Source: Luidia sarsii
Lineage: Eukaryota > Echinodermata > Asteroidea > Paxillosida > Luidiidae
Assembly: GCA_949987565.1 (NCBI GenBank)
Contig: OX465102.1
Coordinates: 15,941,812-16,005,811, forward strand
DNA length: 64,000 nt
Direction of reading: 5' to 3'
Both the position numbers and the translations under genes were made by a program. The notes beneath the pieces were generated by a model, which worked only from the letters and a program-made list of their open reading frames with translations, had not been told where the DNA came from and searched no databases. Below are positions 41,546 to 54,089 of the stretch, in pieces. How positions within the stretch are numbered: the stretch's first letter is position 1; every line of letters begins with the position of its first letter.

Positions 41546-43317
41546 AAGTCTTTGCTGGGATAGGGGTACCAGTCAAAAATATTCAACCAATTACCTGCAG
41601 TACATGTATATTTCTAGAATTCACCCCCAACACCTTTCATCAGATGCAAACGACCACCAGTTATTAACCCAGCTATCAAGGCAGTTCAGGAATCGCACAG
41701 CGTGATGTTGGCATTAGAACTTTCTAAACAACAGAGGGAAAACCATCTGGGAAAACTGTTCATCATTATTTTCATTAAAGAGCAAAGGAGCTTAGACCAG
41801 ACAAAACCTTTTCAACCGATCTTCGAGTTCAACGTATATCTTTTTGGAACAGAAAGAAAACTGCATAGAGAACCTCAATGTTGGTCATCAGATGTCCAAC
41901 TTTAGGGATGAGTGGAGAATGGCAACTCTCCTTAGAGTCAATTCTTAGTGCCATTAAACAGATGATAACCAAAAAAATGTCCTGCAATTTAGATTCTAAA
42001 AAAGAAAAGATTGTCTGAAACCTGCATGCCATTATCTAGGGAGAATGTCTTGTGACTCCAAGCAAACTCTCTCCACAGGGCAAGGAGCTGTAACAGCATG
42101 TCCCCCTGTGTAGCCTTAACTTTCCCCCAAAGTCCTGTCCAGCTGCATGCTTGACGATATTTACTAGCTGTTTTGCATTGACTGCATGATCTCTGGTTCG
42201 GGAGATGTTGCAATGTCTTGATCTAGTATTGCCTTGTGTCCTTGTGGGATACCCTCTGGAACCATGCTGTGAACTGTTGAATCCTTTCAGAAGATGTAAG
42301 GAATTGCCTAGCGGGACAATTCTTTGAAGAAGAAACAAAAATGCGTCCTGCTAGGATTGAAAGCTTTCAGGTGCTAGACCCACTAAATTGTTGCTAAAAG
42401 AACAACAAAAATGAAAGGAAATTTGACTGGACAGGAACTTGAACCCCTGACCTCTGGTTTCAAGGTACAAGCGCACTAATGAACACCTTAGGTGGCAGCT
42501 ACCAACCAAGGTAAGATAAGGGATCTGCTGTGAACCATTCTGTTTAGGCCTTGGGATGGCCTTCATAGTACCCTGTTGCCTGTATTCGTCATGGACAACT
42601 TTTCACTTTAGCATTCATGAAAAAAAAATTACGCCAGAGGTAAGGGTTTCAAGTCCTGTTCCAGTCAAAGTTTTGTTGTTGTTGCTATTTTTGTGAAATT
42701 TCATTGGAACGATCACATTATTGGGAATGAAAGTGGGTGGAAAGGATGCATCAGTTTTCCCTGGTTACCAAGGTGAGTCACAGGCTGGGCAGAGTCCAGG
42801 ATGCCTTGCAGTCTGGCTGGCAGAACCCAGAACTTGAAAACAAACAGTCCCCTTCTCTTTTCCCGTGAGCGTCTTCCAAACCTCGTGTATTGCAAGATTA
42901 TACAAAAAATTAAATTATCTTTAGGTTTATGACGTAATGCTAATTAGTGAGACGTAAACTATTTCTTTTACTCATTTCTCCCAAAATACAATATTTTAGG
43001 CAGAAATATTTCAGTGAGAGGTTTCTACTATAACCATCTTCAAACTGTTTAAGTTTCATCTAAATCTGTGAACAGTTCTGTTTTTCAATGTTGTGTAGGG
43101 GCTTTAAGGCTAGGCTTATAATTATGGTAGGTAACTGGTTAGAAGTGCACAAAGCCCAAAGTTTTAATTTTGGTATTCAACACTGGGAAGTTCGAAAAAC
43201 ATTGATGCCAGAAAATGCTGACCAAAACTCACCTAAAAATGTTTGTTAGATCTTGTCTGGTACTGTTGATTGTCAACATTTATGCGCAATTAAGTCTCAC
43301 AATTTGCAGTGAATAAG

Positions 43318-43485
43318 TTTTAAAATTAAGTGGGCCTGACGTTTCGATCCTAGCAGGACCTTTCTCAAAGGCAGAGAAAGGTCCTGCTAGGATCGAAACG
43401 TCAGGCCCACTAAATTTTAAGATTTGCATTTTGGTAATTTTAGTCAGTAAGTAGTTTGCTACATTTTTGTATATCACTTTAAGTA
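43318..43485. repeat. Family A foldback repeat
   Basis: Inverted pair with almost no spacer: GACGTTTCGATCCTAGCAGG facing CCTGCTAGGATCGAAACGTC, then the right terminus TACATTTTTGTATATCACTT. Confidence 0.85.
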
Positions 43486-44582
43486 AATAAGTTTATGTGA
43501 AATGTCCGATAAGCAGACCATGTCGTTATGGCTAAAAAAAAAAGATATGTATCGATATATATTCAGAGATTTATCAGAGAACAGCAACAGCAGTTGTTGT
43601 TTTTTTTGTTTTTTTAAACTTGGTTACCAAATGAATGACGGAGGTTATATACTCACCAGAAGATGCATAATGTTGGTGCTAAAGGATTTAAAGTAATTTC
43701 TCATTACATGTATATGGCCCTAACAAAGACTTAAAGTAAAAACAAATGATAGAAACACAAAAAAGTGACAGATGTTGTGACTTCATATCCATTCAACTGA
43801 ATAAGGGGAGGTATTTATTAATTTCCGGCGATATCAAAATTGTCATTCAGTACAAAGAATCCACTGGAAAATACTTGGTTTGAAACCGTAAACAATAGGT
43901 GTACCTTTTGAACAATTAGTTTTCAAATAGTAAACCGGAATTTATCATTTATTTCTGCCTCTCGTGTAAATATTCACACTGCTAAGCGTTCTTACCACGC
44001 CAGAATTTACGGAATAGACTTTTTATTTTTTTTATTTTTTTAAAGTTTATCCAATTTCAATCAGATTTGAAGAAAAACTATCATGAGGTACTACTCTATA
44101 GTAAATTCATTTTTATACAATGCCATTGGAACATTGACTGCTAAGTGCGTAATGTAGCCCTTTTGATGCAGCTGGTAGATTATCCAAATGTTTGTGGCAG
44201 TTTTCTGTTTTCTTATGCAAACATTTCAAGCGTTTTATTCTTAGTCTTATTTACATGATTCACAGAAGCTCTCAATGTACAGTATATACAACAGATGGTG
44301 CTTTGTCAATATCTGGTAGGCGAGAAATTTTACATCTTGTCATACCTATCTTATACTTTTCCTCCAATATTTCGGATTAGTATCTTACTTAGTGTAGCTG
44401 AGCTATGATTTAAATGGTTTTTATGATAATCAATTGATTTTGGTTTTGATGTGACATTTGAGGTGAAGGGTGAATTGGCTTTGTATAACTTTTTATAAAA
44501 ATGGTCTGCATTTGAAGTGCGAAAGGGAGGAGGCTTTTGTGTAAATCTGTTCATGCTAAATGACTGAGTTATCAGTCTATGG

Positions 44583-45050
44583 GGTCGTTCAGACACCGTA
44601 CTAAAAGTGGTCTATCTTTGGTTTAAACTGAAAAGGGTACCGTCTAACTAGTCGCGTCTGAACCGTTTTGGGTACTACATATGGTCTATCTCAGACCACC
44701 GAGGAGGGGTGGACTAGACTACAAAGACCGGTCTACGTAGACCGGTCTACAAACCTTAACGTGTCTGAACGGTCTATCTCATAACCACATCCGGTTTAGG
44801 CAGACGAGCAGGCACATTACATAACCGGTGATTTATGTCACTGCCTAAATCGCGCCAATTAAGGGAAGTTGGGATTCAGGGTCAAGCAACATGTGTGACC
44901 TCTTAGTACCAGATAGACTGTTTTCAGTTGAACTCAGTGAGTATGAACGCAAGGGGTTTGCAATGAAATGTTTACCTCCCGCTGTGACCGCAAATGATAG
45001 ACCTTTTTCGGTCTCCATAGTACGATGTCTGAACATAGCCTATGGCCTGC
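44583..45050. mobile_element. Inverted-repeat element, GTTCAGACACCGTACTA ends
   Basis: GGTCGTTCAGACACCGTACT at the left is mirrored by TAGTACGATGTCTGAAC at the right. The interior is rich in GGTCTA/TAGACC pairs (for example 44655-44755). Confidence 0.55.
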
Positions 45051-45358
45051 CTTAGTTGACCAGAACCGAACAAGTAGGGGACTATTAATTGATAATTTGA
45101 CCCGATTTGCTGCATTGCCTTCTAAATGTCCAAGAGTTTGGGTTTCACATGAGGCAGTGCACAGGTAGTATTATTGTACCTATATAATAATTACCTCAGC
45201 GCAGGGTGCACTGTGGGGAACAGGGTCGAGTCCTGGGTGGGTAGCTCTGCAGCAGTACGGTACAGGGATACATGTGGCCTGGTTTGGGTTACTCACAAGA
45301 CTGTCCTATAGCTGGCCCACGCCCGGCAGTGCCTGGCCAGCACGGCATGCTCGACTGG

Positions 45359-45364
45359 TTTATT
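45359..45364 (-). promoter_or_regulatory. poly(A) signal AATAAA candidate for HMMR
   Basis: First AATAAA on the minus strand after the HMMR stop, about 500 nt downstream. It would give a 3' UTR that includes a dispersed repeat copy at about 45715-45850. Confidence 0.35.
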
Positions 45365-45864
45365 ACAAATCGCCACACGAGCATACAGATTGCAGTGAAG
45401 AATGTGGGTGGAATTCCACTGCCTGACCGACCACCGTTGGGCTGTGTGGCATGCCAACACAATGTCCCCTGTGTGCTTTCAGCGGCAGCGCGGTATCCCT
45501 CGATCATCCACAGTAAAGGTCCCACAATTGCACAATTACTGCTGCGAATCTTGCAATTCATGTGGCAACTTGCGTCTAAAAGGGTCTTTGTACTGATTTG
45601 TATTGCTTTGTTCTAAGCTGAAAAGAGTCTTTGTTTAGAATGTGGACAATAGTGGTGCCCGGATTCGGAAGGCCCCATCGCATAGTCAAACCAACGGAGC
45701 TCCGAGGTCCCGGCGCAAAGTGGTTAAAGAAAATTCAGAATTCTTCTGCTAAAAAAGAGGAATCACAGAGCAAACTTCATAGGAATACATGTGTATTTCC
45801 AAGCCAAAACATGGAATCTGGTGTCAAGAGGAATGATTGGCAGCTATGCATCTGTGCACGTCTC

Positions 45865-46026
45865 TTATATGCAGGTGGAGTTGTGGTCGCTGAATGGTGT
45901 GGCGTTCTCCTTGGACTTCTGCTGCTTGAATGCCTTGGATGGGTCCATGCGACGCCGGCCCTCGGACGACACTTCCTTCAGCCTCCTCTTCTCCTTCAGG
46001 AGATCCTCGCGAAGTTTGCCCACTTC
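45865..46026 (-). CDS. HMMR: HMMR exon o (stop)
   Basis: Encodes the last 53 residues: EVGKLREDLLKEKRRLKEV, then DPSKAFKQQKSKENATP, ending HNSTCI and TAA at 45867-45865. The DPSKAF and KEN pieces match the human C-terminus. Acceptor GTAG. Confidence 0.95.
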   Translation of the reverse strand, partial: EVGKLREDLLKEKRRLKEVSSEGRRRMDPSKAFKQQKSKENATPFSDHNSTCI

Positions 46027-46458
46027 CTACACCCACCAAAAAACAAAACAAAACAAAAAAACGCAATGGTATATCATCAGTGTGATGGTCCCGAGACACA
46101 AAGATTTGCACGGTGAATTCACAATGTACTGAGGTTCAGAGATTTCAGCATCGGTCTAGTGCAGAGTGTGTTTGAACTGGACCAGCAAGCCAGATATTTT
46201 TTTTTTCTTGCACGATAAAGATAGACGGCACTGATCCAATATAACACTTGATATATGATCAAAAATACAAAGCTTTAATTTCATTACACTATAGGAGGAG
46301 GAGGAGCAGGTGGAGGAGGAGGAGGAGGAGGAGGAGGAGGAGGAGGAGGAGGAGGAGGAGGAGGAGGAGGAGGGGGAGGGGGAGGAGGAGGAGGAGGAGG
46401 AGGAGGAGGAGGAGGAGGAGGAGGAGGAGGAGGAGGAGGAGGAGGAGGAGGAAGAGGA

Positions 46459-46491
<33 letters not shown>

Positions 46492-49400
46492 GGAGGAGGA
46501 GGAGGGGGGAGGAGGAGGAAGAGGAGGAGGAGGAGGAGGAGGAGGAGGAGGAGGAGGAAGAGGAGGAAGAGGAGGAAGAGGAGGAGGAGGAGGAGGAGGA
46601 GGAGGAGGAGGAGGAGGAGGAGGAGGAGGAGGAGGAGGAGGAGGAGGAGGAGGAGGAAGAGGAGGAGGAGGAGGAGGAGGAGGAGGAGGAGGAGGAGGAG
46701 GAGGAGGAGGAGGGAAAAGGCCCAAGAGACTCCGAGGCTCTGACCTGCTTCAGCTTGAGGTTCTCGTCCTTGATCTTGACCACGTGCTGGATCTTCTGCC
46801 GCTGGTTCTGATGGCCCAGGAGCTTGGCGTAGCTCTGGCTCAGCTTGCTGATCTCGCTCTGGGCCTCGTCCTTCTGGCCCAGCAGAAACTGACGCTCGGC
46901 GGCAAACTGATCCAGCTGATCCTGAAGAGCGATGGGGGGGGGGGAATGATTCGGCATTCAATCGGTGGTCTATGGCTTGAGATTACACAGGGATCTATGG
47001 AAGCTGGTTAGCCAGCAACTGTAGTCAGTCTCCCTGTAACTAAACTACACTAATGCGATTCTGTGTGTCTTGGCAAAGTTCTTCTCTCTGCTTCCCATTA
47101 TTGCATTACTTATGGACTTTGATTAGTGATGAAGGGGGTGGATAGATGGATGGGTGAGTGTTTGGGTAGGTGGGTTTGATTGGAGGGGGAGAAAGGCCGG
47201 AAGGGGTGGATAGATGGATGGGTGTGGGTGGGTGTTTGGGTGGGTGGGTTTGATTGGAGAGGGATATAGGCTGGAAGGGGTTGGATAGATGGATGGGTGA
47301 GTGGGTGGGTGAGTAGGTGAGTAGGTGGGTGGGATGGGTGGGCGGGCAGGTGTTTGGGTGGGTGGGCTTGATTGGAGGGGGATATAGGTTGGAACTTGGA
47401 AGGGGGTAGATAGATGGATGGGTGAGTTTTGGGGGTGGGAGGTTGTGTGGGTAGGTGTATTGGAGGGGGAAAACGGATTTGAAGAAGGGGTGGATGGATG
47501 GACAAATGAATAAAGAGATGAACAGAAGAACCAGCCAACAAACAAACAAATGATGGATGGACAGATGGACGAGCAATGGAACAATGGGTGAACAGCATAC
47601 ATGTGTGCTTGGTAGGCATAGCAAGACGAGACTGCCTGTAATTTCCCTCATTGCCCATGATATTTGTCAGATCAATAAATCATTAACTTTGCCACACATT
47701 CAGTTAATCAGACACTAATGACTAGCGATGGGAATGTACCTTGAATGGTGCTACCTTGGCTTGAAGCTCCTCAAACATTTCCTGCCAACTGGAGATCAAA
47801 CGAAACAATTTGTTGCATTGCTTAGTGTTTTAGTGTTATACCAGTATACAAGTACATGTGCTGTCAAAATATGGTCGGTTGGGAAACACTTTTCGCAAAA
47901 AAACTTAGGGGCCGCTCCATCAAAATAGGGTCACTTGGAAAACCGTTCTAAGCTGTCATCCTTTATCAAATTAACAGACTAGCTAGGCTATCTTAACACA
48001 TCTTCAGGAAAGGTATGTTTTTGTTCTTCTCTCGTATATCAATCACAGCAGTCAAAATTGGCAGTTACTGAGGTAGGTGATCAGTTCTGGTTTATCTACC
48101 CCTGTGAGTGCACATGGGGGTCTCATCACAGGGCACTCGTTATTGACGTGCTCATGTTTTTTTAAGGATTGGTGGGTGCCGGTACCTCCTCTCCTTCTCC
48201 AAATCTGCCTCCTGCGCCAGACGTCGACTAGTCTCCTCCTCCAGCCGCTGGTTTGTGCCCTCCAACTCCTCCAGGAGCCTCTCCGCCTCCGCCTCCTTCA
48301 GGGACAGCCGGCCGCGGAGGCTGTCCAGGTCCCGGCCCGCCTCGGCCCGGGCGTCGCGGGCCGCCTCGACGAGCCTCTCCTGGAACGCCTCCTCCCCGCG
48401 CCGGAGCTCGCTCTCCGAGCTGGCGGCCTGGGACTGGGCCGCAGAGAGCTCCTCCCTGACCTGCCGGCACTCCCGCCTCAGGGCCTGGCAGGCGTCCTCC
48501 AGGGAGCGCCGCTCCCGCTCGCGCTCCTCCTCCTGCTCTTGGAGTCGGCGCCCGCCGTCGGCGACGCTCTGCCGGGCCGCGCCGAGCTCCAGCCGGACGG
48601 CCTCCAGGGACTCCTGGGCGAGGACCAGCTCTCCGAGCGTCTGCTTCACCTCGGCTTGGTGCTTGCCCTCCGCCTCGGCCACCTCCCGCCGGAGCGCCGC
48701 GAGGTCTCGCTCGAGTCGGGTCGCCGCCTCCTGCCCGGCCTCCCGGCTCTCCTCCGATCGGTCGAGCCTCAGCGAGAGCTCCTGGCGCCGGCTCTCCGCC
48801 TCTGTCACCTTCTGACCGACGGCGTCCAGATCCTTCTCGAGCCGTTCGTTCTTCACGAGAGCGGCGCGGACGGTCATCTGCTGGTCGGCGATCTGCCTGG
48901 AGCTGTCCTCCAGGGCTGACTGAAGCTGTCTGGCCGTGTCCACCGCCTGGGCCTGAGCACCGGAGAGGTCACCTTGAAGCCGATTGATCTCGGCGGCAAA
49001 CTCCCCAATTTTTCTGTAGAAGTGGATAAAAAAAGGGGCAGGGATAAGTAGACTATTTGGGAACGCCGTCATCTAAGGGCCGGATAGCGCAGATGATAAG
49101 AGATGGATAGCGGCAGCCTGAGAGATCCGATCAAATTTTCTTTGGTTCTTTTTCTTTTCCAAAATGATTTAAAATCCAATTTTATTATTAGTTTCAGAAC
49201 AGGACAGAAGAAAAGCTTTCTTCAGTTCTTCGAAGGATTCAGTGAGCACAAGTTACTCAGTTGACCCAAAGGCTGAGATTTTTCTAGAAACAGAAAGAGA
49301 TTCCTATACACTGTTGTAGGCAAGTATGTAATTTCATGAGCTGAGTGACTTGCTTCAGACGTTCCACTCATACACACACATGTATACACTTACGCAAACA

Positions 49401-52400
49401 TTTTTGCAGGAAGTTTTCTGAAAAGGACACCCTTTATAAAAAAAAAAGATTATGCCTATAAAAAAACATCCAAACTTCTTTTTGTCTATAATGTTTAATG
49501 GCCAAAATGAAAATCTAATTCGGAGGGCCTGTGGTTGTGATCCTAGCAGGACATTTCTAAGGCCGAAAGACAAAAACAAACCAAAAAAGATGAGAAAGAC
49601 ATGAGTAGAAGTACGGTAATGAGACACAGACGACAGAAGTTGGACAAAGTAGGCCATATGTCTACGGTGGGATCACGGAGAAGTGGCTGGCAGAGGGGAA
49701 AGGATTAGAGGAAAGATCAAAAATATGAAAGGGAGAAGTAAAGGATGTGAATTCCAAAAGAAGGACAATTCTATTAATTCAAATCGCAAGTCAACAAAGA
49801 GAAAGCCAGGTTTTGGAAAAAGGGCCGCTACCTCTCCTGATCGCTCATTGCGACCTCTGCCGCCTCCCTCCTCCTAGTCTCCTCCTCCAGCCGCTGACCG
49901 CTGCCCTCCAGCTCCTCCAGCAGTCGCCTGGCCTCGGCCGCCTTGCCGGACAGCCGGGTCTGGGTGTCCACCAGTCGCCGGCTGAACTCCTGCTTGACGG
50001 CCTGGCCGGCCTCCTCCAGCACCGCCGCCTCGCTCCGGCGCTCTTCCTCCGAGCGGCGCAGCCGCTCCCGGGCGTCGCCGGCCCGCTGCTGGGCGTCGGC
50101 CAGCCGGGCGGCGGCCTGCCCCAGCTCCGCCTGCAGGTTCCGGGCGGAGGCCTCCAGGGCGGCCGCCTCGCGCCGGTGCTCCTCCTCCCGCTCGCCCAGC
50201 CGGCGCCCGCCCTCCGCCGCCAGCTCTCGCGAGGCCGCCAGCTCTTCCCGGACTGCCGCCAGCTCTTCCTGGACGGCCGCCAGGGCCGCCGAGGACTCGG
50301 CCGACGCCTGGCGGTGCTCCCCCTCCCGACGGAGGCTCTCCGCCTCGGCCTCCGCTGCTCTCTCCTCGGCCCCGAGCAGCCCCTCCCGGAGCCGGGCCGT
50401 CTCCCCGTCCGCGGCTCGAAGCGCCTCCTCCAGGCGGGCCCTCTCCGGCGAGAGCTCCTCCAGCTGGGCCCGGGCCTCCGCTGCCCTCAGACCGGCCGTC
50501 TGGAGCTCCGCCCCGAGGCGCGAGATCTCGTCGCGGGCGGCGCTCGCGGACTCCTCGCCGGCAGCCTCAGCCCTGGCCTTCTCCTCTGCCGCTGACTCCA
50601 GCTCCGCCCGGGCGTCGTCCGTTTTCTTCTGCGACGTGGAGAGGTCACTCTGGAGCTGGTTGATCTCAGCCACAAACTGCCCAAACTCTCTGCGTGGGAT
50701 AAAAAAAAGAGAGATGAATTCCCTCCAAATTCAAGAGAGCCTAGAATTGGAAACCTAGCAGGGACTTGTTTTTTTCAAAGGCTGGCGGCCTTTCTCAAAG
50801 GCAGAAGCGTCGTCCAAGTATCGGGCAAAACAGCCTGAAATGTTGAGAAAAAATCACGATGCAGATGGAACGCATGCTGCTTTGAAGAGGAAAGTCGTAG
50901 CCAAAGTGTGTGTGATGCTGCATGTACATGCTATCATCAAAAATCATGAGTAGGTGTATGGTAATAATGCAGAAATGTTGCAAACATCTGGATTTCCCTT
51001 CCTGGTTCTTGTTTTGCCCCTGCCTATGATCTGGCCCTTTTTAAGAGGAATGTCAATTCCTATCTCCAGCCTTCCTGAGTCCCTCTCTCTATCTCCTTCT
51101 TTCCTTAGGTCTTAACCTTGAGTGGCTTTACAGCCTTGTTTCGGTGAATTTGCATTAAAAATAAATGTCACATCAGACTGGTTCCTATCGCCAACTCTCC
51201 CTTACCTCTCCAGCTCCTCCCTCAGCTCCTCCATCTTCCCCTCCGCCACCGCGGCCTTCCGGCGCTCCTCCTCCGCCTCCCGCCTCTGGTCTTGGAGCTG
51301 GGCCTGGGCCTGGGCCAGGGACTTCTGCAGCTCGTCCTTGCGGCCCTGCAGCTTGCTGATGGTGCCCCAGGCCTTGGACAGCTGAGGCTCCAGGTCCCCC
51401 CTGGGACGGCGGCAGAGAAAGGCAAAGATAAGACAAGTCATGACTATCAGGACGGATTCCGGCATTTCTATGATGAGACAATCATAGACACCCGATTGAT
51501 AATGATGCCCAATACAACATTGGGAAGATCGGAAAACATCGATGTCCACAGATTTCCTTCAAATTGACACAGTTGCTGATGGTCATGACAGAATCCTCAT
51601 GTTGAAATCTTACGGTCTGGGATGCTGAACTGTACTTTTTGAGAAATCTTCACTCAGATATCGACAAATAGTTTATAACATACGAGTAATAAAGTGATCA
51701 CTGGCATCTGGGCTACTGTTCCAGTGGGGTCCCTGGCTAACATACACTGACATACATATAGGTGTCGTTAGTTGTGAGTCAGCCAGGCATTTGACTTTCA
51801 AGATTTGGGATGGCAATTCACAGGCAGTCAAGTCTAGCAATGTTTGATTGTTTTTTTTAACGAGGAGGGTGGCGGGGGGGGGGGGGCAAAATCACACCTT
51901 TTGGCCCCAAAGCAGCTTGCAAGAGTTCCATGAATTGCATGGTCTAAAACCTCTTAATTAGAATTAATTAGGTAAGATTCACAAACACAAGGAAAGTTCA
52001 TTTTGGAAAAAACAAAACCAGACATCAGCAAAAAGAGTTTCCTGTTATTTATTCCACTTTGATTTAAAATATAAAAATAATGTTCAGTTTGATAATTTCA
52101 TTAATATACAATTTTTAAACTCATTTAAAACAAGAAAATTATACAAGAGATTTAGGCTGATTTAAAAAAATACAATCTCAATCTAAAATAAATGTAATAA
52201 CCATTTCTATTAAATTAATATTTCCTGTAAAAGCATAACCCTTGCCTAGCATGGTATTTTACGAGCAGAAATTCAACCAGCCTTTGAGAAAGGTCCTGCT
52301 AGGATCTAAACATCAGGCCCTCTAACTTTTGAGAAATTCAACCAAACATTTGAGTGTTCATTATAAATCCCTTATTTTTTTTAATCAAAAAGATTTACAC

Positions 52401-53876
52401 AATTTATTGAGATTCTATCCTATTATGAGAAGCAATCTCATCAGGACTTTAATTTTCATCATCATTTCAGTGATAATTAATGACTTTCAAGAATCAGTTT
52501 AACGATTCCAATAAAACGATATGAAGAAACCACTCGGGCCGCTACACAACATGAGGTCACAGAATGGCATCCATAAGTTGTCTGATCCAACATATACATG
52601 AAATAGCACACCTGTGAAAATTCCAGCTCAATCCACCAACCGAGTCTCGAGAAAATTGTGAAAACCGCTTCATTTGTTTTTCGAAAATTCAGCATTCAAC
52701 GCCATGCTGTTCCGAAAAACAGTTTATATCTCGGTGAGATGTAAATTTCTCCCAAAATGCAACATTTTAGGCAGAAATAGTTCAGTGCGAAGTTTCTACT
52801 ACATATAACCATCTTCACACAATATAAGTTTCATGTAAATCTGTGAACATTTCTGTTTTTCGATATTACCCATGTTGTGTAGGGGCTTAAAGCGCCAAAT
52901 TTCCTGGTTTCATGCTAAGTAAAAGAAGAGTGGAATACAAGTCCAAAGCAATTGACATTGCATCGAAGTGGGGTTTGTAATCCTGTTAGCATCAGGAAGA
53001 CTTTTCCTGCCTAGCCGATTTTCATGCTTAAGCGGCTCTATGAATTTAGCCCCTGTTTACAGCCGACAGACAGCGAGACATCCAAGGTGATTTTTCCTTG
53101 ACAGTAATCATACAATTGTTTTGCTTATATTGGCAACTAAGCACTGAGCAAGTGTACTTGAGGGTCTCCAATCTGAACAGGAATCATTCTGCCTTTGAGA
53201 AAGGTCCTGCTACGATCAACACACCAGCGGTCCATTTCACCAAACTCATTGAGACTTACGATTAACCGCAAGATGATGAGCGATGCACAGAAACCATACG
53301 GCGTATCAGAGCATACCATGGGTTATCCATCATAAGTTGAGTTACGATGCATCGTAAGGCTCTGTGAAATCCAGCCCGGGCCCAGTCAATGTTGAGGGCC
53401 TGTTGTTTCGATCCCAGCAGGACCTTTCCCAAAGGCCGTCCTTTGGGAAAGCTCCTGCTGGAATGAAAACGTCAGGCCCTCAACATTCTCTCCTCTATCC
53501 TTTATGTGCCCTTGAGCAGCTCATCACATCTTGGCTCCACTTGGTCTTTATATTTGCACAGCCTGTAGGTCTCATACCATGATTGCCAACCCATATTCAT
53601 GCCTATCCTTTTCCACTGAACTCCACAACATTCTCATCAAAGCAGAAGCATATTGTCTATGTTAAAAGAGAGAGAGAGAGTTAGAGAGATCAAGAGAAAT
53701 AGAGATAGAGAGAGAGATAGTGATAGGGAGAGAGATAGAGATAGATAGAGGGAGAGATGGGGATATAGACAGAGACAGAATAAGAGAGAGAGGGGGAGGG
53801 GAGAGAACAAGAGAGAGACAGAGAAAGAGAGAGAGAAAGAGAGAGAGGAGAAAGAGACAGAGAGAGAGAGAGGGGG

Positions 53877-53907
<31 letters not shown>

Positions 53908-54039
53908 AGACAGAGAGAGACAGAGAAAGAGAGAGAGACAGAGAAAGAGAGAGACAGAGACAGACAGAGACAGAGAAAGAGAGAGATAGAGAGAGAGAAA
54001 GACAGAGAGAAAGAGAGAGAGGAGAAAGAGGAGAAAGGG

Positions 54040-54089
<50 letters not shown>

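Larger units (their letters stand above)
39272..45358. other. Intergenic region between convergent genes
   Basis: No ORF here has a recognisable product or coding-like neighbours. It contains family A repeats at 41280-41425, 42345-42390 and 43318-43485, tRNA-derived SINE pieces near 41488-41540 and 42425-42480, part of a MITE family at about 42945-43105, and an inverted-repeat element at about 44583-45035. The stretches 39640-41270 and 43700-44570 are AT-rich and show nothing I can name. Confidence 0.6.

Noticed and set aside
45272..45616. A 114-codon ORF near the HMMR 3' end
   Set aside because: No recognisable domain, no splice context, and it overlaps the likely HMMR 3' UTR or flanking DNA on the other strand.
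46156..47011. Poly-Glu, poly-Gly, poly-Ser and poly-Pro ORFs
   Set aside because: By-products of the GGA array; the true exon here is only 46745-46921 on the minus strand.
48077..48919. Plus-strand ORFs of 186-280 codons opposite the HMMR giant exons
   Set aside because: Shadows of GC-rich coding on the other strand; the minus frame has splice sites and HMMR similarity.
49747..50758. Plus-strand ORFs of about 270-280 codons
   Set aside because: The same antisense shadow effect, opposite HMMR exon k.
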